Below, one piece after another: positions 61,513-64,000 of a stretch of DNA of 64,000 nt. Position numbers and translations under genes: made by a program. The stretch is from Pseudomonas asiatica (GTDB lineage Bacteria > Pseudomonadota > Gammaproteobacteria > Pseudomonadales > Pseudomonadaceae): positions 2,484,001-2,548,000 of the forward strand of contig NZ_CP157874.1 of the NCBI RefSeq assembly GCF_040214835.1, read 5' to 3'. Below the pieces are notes generated by a model. The model saw only the letters and a program-made list of their open reading frames with translations, was not told where the DNA came from and made no database searches. How positions within the stretch are numbered: position 1 is the first letter of the stretch; the number at the start of each line of letters is the position of its first letter.

Positions 61513-62307
61513 TCAGTCCTGGTAATCGCGGCCCTCGCGGTCCAGCTGCCGGATCAACGCATCCCAATGCCGCTGGATGCCTTCCCCCTTGCCATCGGAA
61601 AACCGCTTCGACTGTTCATGCACCTTGGCAATCGCCGCCTGCGATGCATGCAGCAGCTGGTCATTGCCCCCGGCCTGGGCCGCCACCTGGATGTTGCAGG
61701 CCCGCTCCAGCCCATGCAGCTCACGGAACGCGTGCTCGACGCTGATCCCCCCGGTGAGCAACCCGTGGTTGCGCAGGATGAGGATGTTGCTGTCGCCCAG
61801 GTTGGCCACCAGCCGCTGCTGTTCGTCCAGGTCCAGGGCCACGCCTTCGTAGTCGTGGTAGACCACCCGGCTGTAGTAGGCCAAGGCGTGCTGGGAGATC
61901 GGCAGCAGGCCGTCGCGCTGGGCCGATACCGCTGCGCCATCGCGGGTGTGGGTGTGCAGCACGGCCTTCAGGTCGGGGCGGGCGCGGTGGATTGCGCTGT
62001 GGATCACGTAGCCGGCCTGGTTGATGCCCAGCCCCAGCGGGTCGTCGATGATGGTGCCGTCGACGTCGACCTTGACCAGGTTGGAGGCGGTGATTTCGTC
62101 GAACAGCAGGCCGAAGGCGTTGATCAGGAAGTGTTCGTCCGGCCCCGGTACGCGGGCCGAAAAGTGCGTGTAGATGTGGTCGGTCCAGCGGAACAGGGCG
62201 GCCAGGCGGTAGGCGGCAGCCAGCTTGACCCGTACCTCCCACTCTTCGGCGCTGACCCGGTCGCGCACCTTGTCGGTGCTGGTAGTGACGGCAGACAGTG
62301 AACTCAT
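61513..62307 (-). CDS. Class II aldolase/adducin family protein
   Basis: 264 residues. The zinc ligands are visible: the HTHTR segment, KAVLHTHTRDGAAVS, gives two histidines, and NHGLLTGG gives a third. The segment FSARVPGPDEHFLINAFGLLFDEI is the usual early motif. Members cleave or form sugar-phosphate-like aldols, or in some cases act as decarboxylases; the substrate is unknown. It lies 17 bases after the hydroxyacid dehydrogenase gene on the same strand. Confidence 0.9.
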   Translation of the reverse strand: MSSLSAVTTSTDKVRDRVSAEEWEVRVKLAAAYRLAALFRWTDHIYTHFSARVPGPDEHFLINAFGLLFDEITASNLVKVDVDGTIIDDPLGLGINQAGYVIHSAIHRARPDLKAVLHTHTRDGAAVSAQRDGLLPISQHALAYYSRVVYHDYEGVALDLDEQQRLVANLGDSNILILRNHGLLTGGISVEHAFRELHGLERACNIQVAAQAGGNDQLLHASQAAIAKVHEQSKRFSDGKGEGIQRHWDALIRQLDREGRDYQD

Positions 62308-62324
62308 GGTGTGCTCTCCGGTAA

Positions 62325-63269
62325 TCAGTAGCCGCGCGCGGTGTCGACCAGGTTGGCCAGGGGCGCCTGCTCGCGGTAGCGGTGGAAGTTGGCGATGAAG
62401 GCTTCAAGCAGGGCCGGGTAGCCGTCCTCGGAAATGGCCGAGGTGTGCGGCGACAGAAACACCCGTGGGTGGTGATACAGCGGGTGGCCGGCGGGCAGCG
62501 GCTCGGGGTCGGTGACATCCAGGCTGGCGCGGCCGATCAGGCCTATGTCCAGGGCCTCGAGCAGGGCCTGCTGGTCAAGCAGGCCACCGCGGGCGATGTT
62601 GATCAGGTGCAGGCCAGGGCGGGCATGGGCCAGCACCTGACGGTCGACCAGGCCACGGGTGGCGGCGGTGAGTGGGGCGGCCAGCACCAGGTGGTCGCTG
62701 CCGGCGAACAACTGCTGCAGGTCGGCGGCGCGCTCCACCCCGGGCACCTCGGCGATGGCCTGGCCGGGGCGGCTCAAGGCCAGCACCTGCATGCCAAGGG
62801 CCACCGCCTTGCGCGCCAGGCTCTGGCCGATACTGCCAAAACCGAGAATGCCCAGGGTGCGGCCGCGCAATGGCGCCAGCGGGGTCAGGCGCCAGTCGGC
62901 ATCCTTGACCCACAGCCCCGGCAGTTGCTTGGCGGCGGCGAACACCAGGGCCAGGGCGAATTCGGCCACCTGCTCGGCATTGGCGCCCTTGCCGCTGGTG
63001 ACCGGTGTGCCCTGGAACACCCAGTCGGGGTAGAAGTCGATGCCCGAGGACACCAGCTGCACCCACTTCAGGCCCCAGGGCCAGCCTGGCGGCGGGGTGT
63101 CGATGCGCTGCCCGCGCACGTTGATCGGGCGCAGGATGAATACATCGGCAGGGGCTTGCAGGGCCAGCTGGCCGGGGGCGATATCGATGACTTCATGGTC
63201 CGGCAGGTGTTCGCGCAGGTGCTGGTTGGCCTGGGCGTCGAGCTGGCTGGCGATGATCGAATGGCTCAT
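62325..63269 (-). CDS. D-2-hydroxyacid dehydrogenase family protein
   Basis: 314 residues. The NAD loop is LGILGFGSIGQSLARKAVALG, and the catalytic residues follow: the arginine in INIARGGLLD, the glutamate in DVTDPEPLPAGHPLY and the histidine in LSPHTSA. It reduces a 2-oxo acid or oxidises the hydroxy acid with NAD(P). The start overlaps the stop of the flavoenzyme gene (ATGA). With the aldolase it could process the carbon part of the imported compound. Confidence 0.92.
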   Translation of the reverse strand: MSHSIIASQLDAQANQHLREHLPDHEVIDIAPGQLALQAPADVFILRPINVRGQRIDTPPPGWPWGLKWVQLVSSGIDFYPDWVFQGTPVTSGKGANAEQVAEFALALVFAAAKQLPGLWVKDADWRLTPLAPLRGRTLGILGFGSIGQSLARKAVALGMQVLALSRPGQAIAEVPGVERAADLQQLFAGSDHLVLAAPLTAATRGLVDRQVLAHARPGLHLINIARGGLLDQQALLEALDIGLIGRASLDVTDPEPLPAGHPLYHHPRVFLSPHTSAISEDGYPALLEAFIANFHRYREQAPLANLVDTARGY

Positions 63270-64000
63270 GCCTGCACCTCCGCCAGCGCCGCGCGGCCGG
63301 CCTGGCCGAACACCACATCGTCCTGCGGGGTGTGGATGCGGCTGCAGAGCACGTCGCGGTAGTGCCGTTCCAGCGGATTGCGCCGCGACAGCCCGGGGTT
63401 GCCGGCGGCCTCGATGGCCAGCTCCACGGCCTGGATGGCATTGGCGCTGACCAGGTGCTTGAGCTGCCCGGCATGCTGCGCGGCGACCTGCCCGGCGGTG
63501 GCTGCGTCAAGCAGGCCCTGGTTGGCGAACAGCAGGGTGTCGATGCGCCCCAGCACATCCTGGAAGCGCGGCAGGCTGGCCAGCGGCGCGCCCAGGTTGG
63601 AGGGGGCACGCTGCTTGAGAAAACCCGCCAGCCAGTCGCGGGCGGCACGGGCCACGCCGTCGTACACCGCCGGCAGCAGTACGGCCATCCACAGCAGGCT
63701 CTCGCCGTCGAGCTCGGCCTTCGGTGCGCTTGCCAGGCTGACGCTGACGGCATGGTCGAGGGGGATCAGCACGTCATCGAAGCGCACTTCATGGCTGCAG
63801 GTGGCGCGCATGCCCAGGTGGTCCCAGTCATCGATGATGGTGATGCCGGGCGTGTCGCGATGCACCAGGAAGCCGCCGACCAGCGGGTCGGCGTCGTCGC
63901 TGCGGCCCCAGACCAGGTACCAGGTCAAGCCGTGGCTGCCGGTGGAGTAGATCTTGCGCCCGCTCAGGCGCCAGCCCTCGGCTGTGCGCCGCGCCACGGT
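63266..64000 (-). CDS. Acyl-CoA dehydrogenase-like flavoenzyme (SfnB/DszC type), 5' end beyond window
   Basis: The C-terminal 244 or so residues; the frame is open to the right edge. Segments such as GWRLSGRKIYSTGSHGLTWYLVWGR, ITIIDDWDHLGMRATCSHEVRFDDV and NPLERHYRDVLCSRIHTPQDDVV are typical of the flavin monooxygenase branch of the acyl-CoA dehydrogenase superfamily (SfnB, DszC-like), which lacks the catalytic glutamate and works with reduced flavin and oxygen. Its operon partners include two LLM monooxygenases, which strengthens an organosulfur role. Confidence 0.85.
   Translation of the reverse strand, partial: TVARRTAEGWRLSGRKIYSTGSHGLTWYLVWGRSDDADPLVGGFLVHRDTPGITIIDDWDHLGMRATCSHEVRFDDVLIPLDHAVSVSLASAPKAELDGESLLWMAVLLPAVYDGVARAARDWLAGFLKQRAPSNLGAPLASLPRFQDVLGRIDTLLFANQGLLDAATAGQVAAQHAGQLKHLVSANAIQAVELAIEAAGNPGLSRRNPLERHYRDVLCSRIHTPQDDVVFGQAGRAALAEVQA

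Noticed and set aside
1..64000. CRISPR array, prophage, integrative element or tRNA attachment site
   Set aside because: I found no regularly spaced direct repeats, no transposase or integrase and no tRNA-like cloverleaf; the repeats seen are REP-type palindromes and short intergenic families.

Overview
The window looks like a chromosomal segment of a Pseudomonas of the P. putida group. It is GC-rich and densely coded, with many regulator, transport and acyl-CoA genes. The intergenic REP-type palindromes (arms such as GTGGGAGCGGGTTTACCCGC) are of the kind known from P. putida. This placement rests on gene types and repeats, not on a search. I see no rRNA, tRNA, CRISPR array, transposase or integrase.

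Layout. 1-3.3 kb: organic-acid uptake (the end of a DctA-type carrier, a CitMHS citrate carrier, an OprD-type porin). 3.3-7.5 kb: an EamA exporter behind a diguanylate cyclase, then a MerR regulator divergent from an NAD-dependent epimerase/dehydratase across a dyad operator. 7.5-11.4 kb: an iron-responsive cell-surface signalling set (Fur-box-like site, FecI-type sigma, FecR, TonB receptor with signalling domain). 11.7-17.4 kb: accessory genes (three GNAT enzymes, one fused to a P-loop kinase-like domain; a DUF2165 membrane protein plus SDR pair behind a SoxR-like promoter; an AraC regulator and another SDR).

17.9-37.4 kb is one large catabolic island. It holds an acyl-CoA ligase, acyl-CoA dehydrogenase and MFS operon; a LysR regulator; a DUF1329 plus two DUF202 genes; an SdsA-type alkyl sulfatase; a second LysR; an operon of 3-hydroxyacyl-CoA dehydrogenase, acyl-CoA dehydrogenase, iron alcohol dehydrogenase, thioesterase and thiolase; and a DUF1302 protein with a serine hydrolase. 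Three of its transcription units carry the same spaced motif (ATGGC-N4-ATCYGAA-N5-TATTT) upstream. This suggests one regulon that takes a sulfated or esterified alcohol through alcohol, acid and acyl-CoA to acetyl-CoA.

37.4-41.3 kb: small accessory genes (GFA-type zinc protein, FlaR-like P-loop protein, phospholipase D lipoprotein, DUF5329 protein) and a decayed zinc alcohol dehydrogenase. 42.2-46.1 kb: a LysR gene divergent from a five-gene overlapping operon (ketopantoate-reductase-like, VOC, MaoC, CaiB CoA-transferase, shikimate-dehydrogenase-like) of unknown substrate. 46.4-48.7 kb: chromate resistance chrB-chrA. 48.8-53.3 kb: a Tat-exported flavin amine oxidase, an exported RidA imine deaminase and a TonB receptor on the minus strand. 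53.7-64 kb: a minus-strand set of two LLM flavin monooxygenases, an oligopeptide-type ABC importer, a class II aldolase, a D-2-hydroxyacid dehydrogenase and an acyl-CoA-dehydrogenase-like flavoenzyme cut by the window edge. This last set is probably for scavenging sulfur from organosulfur compounds.
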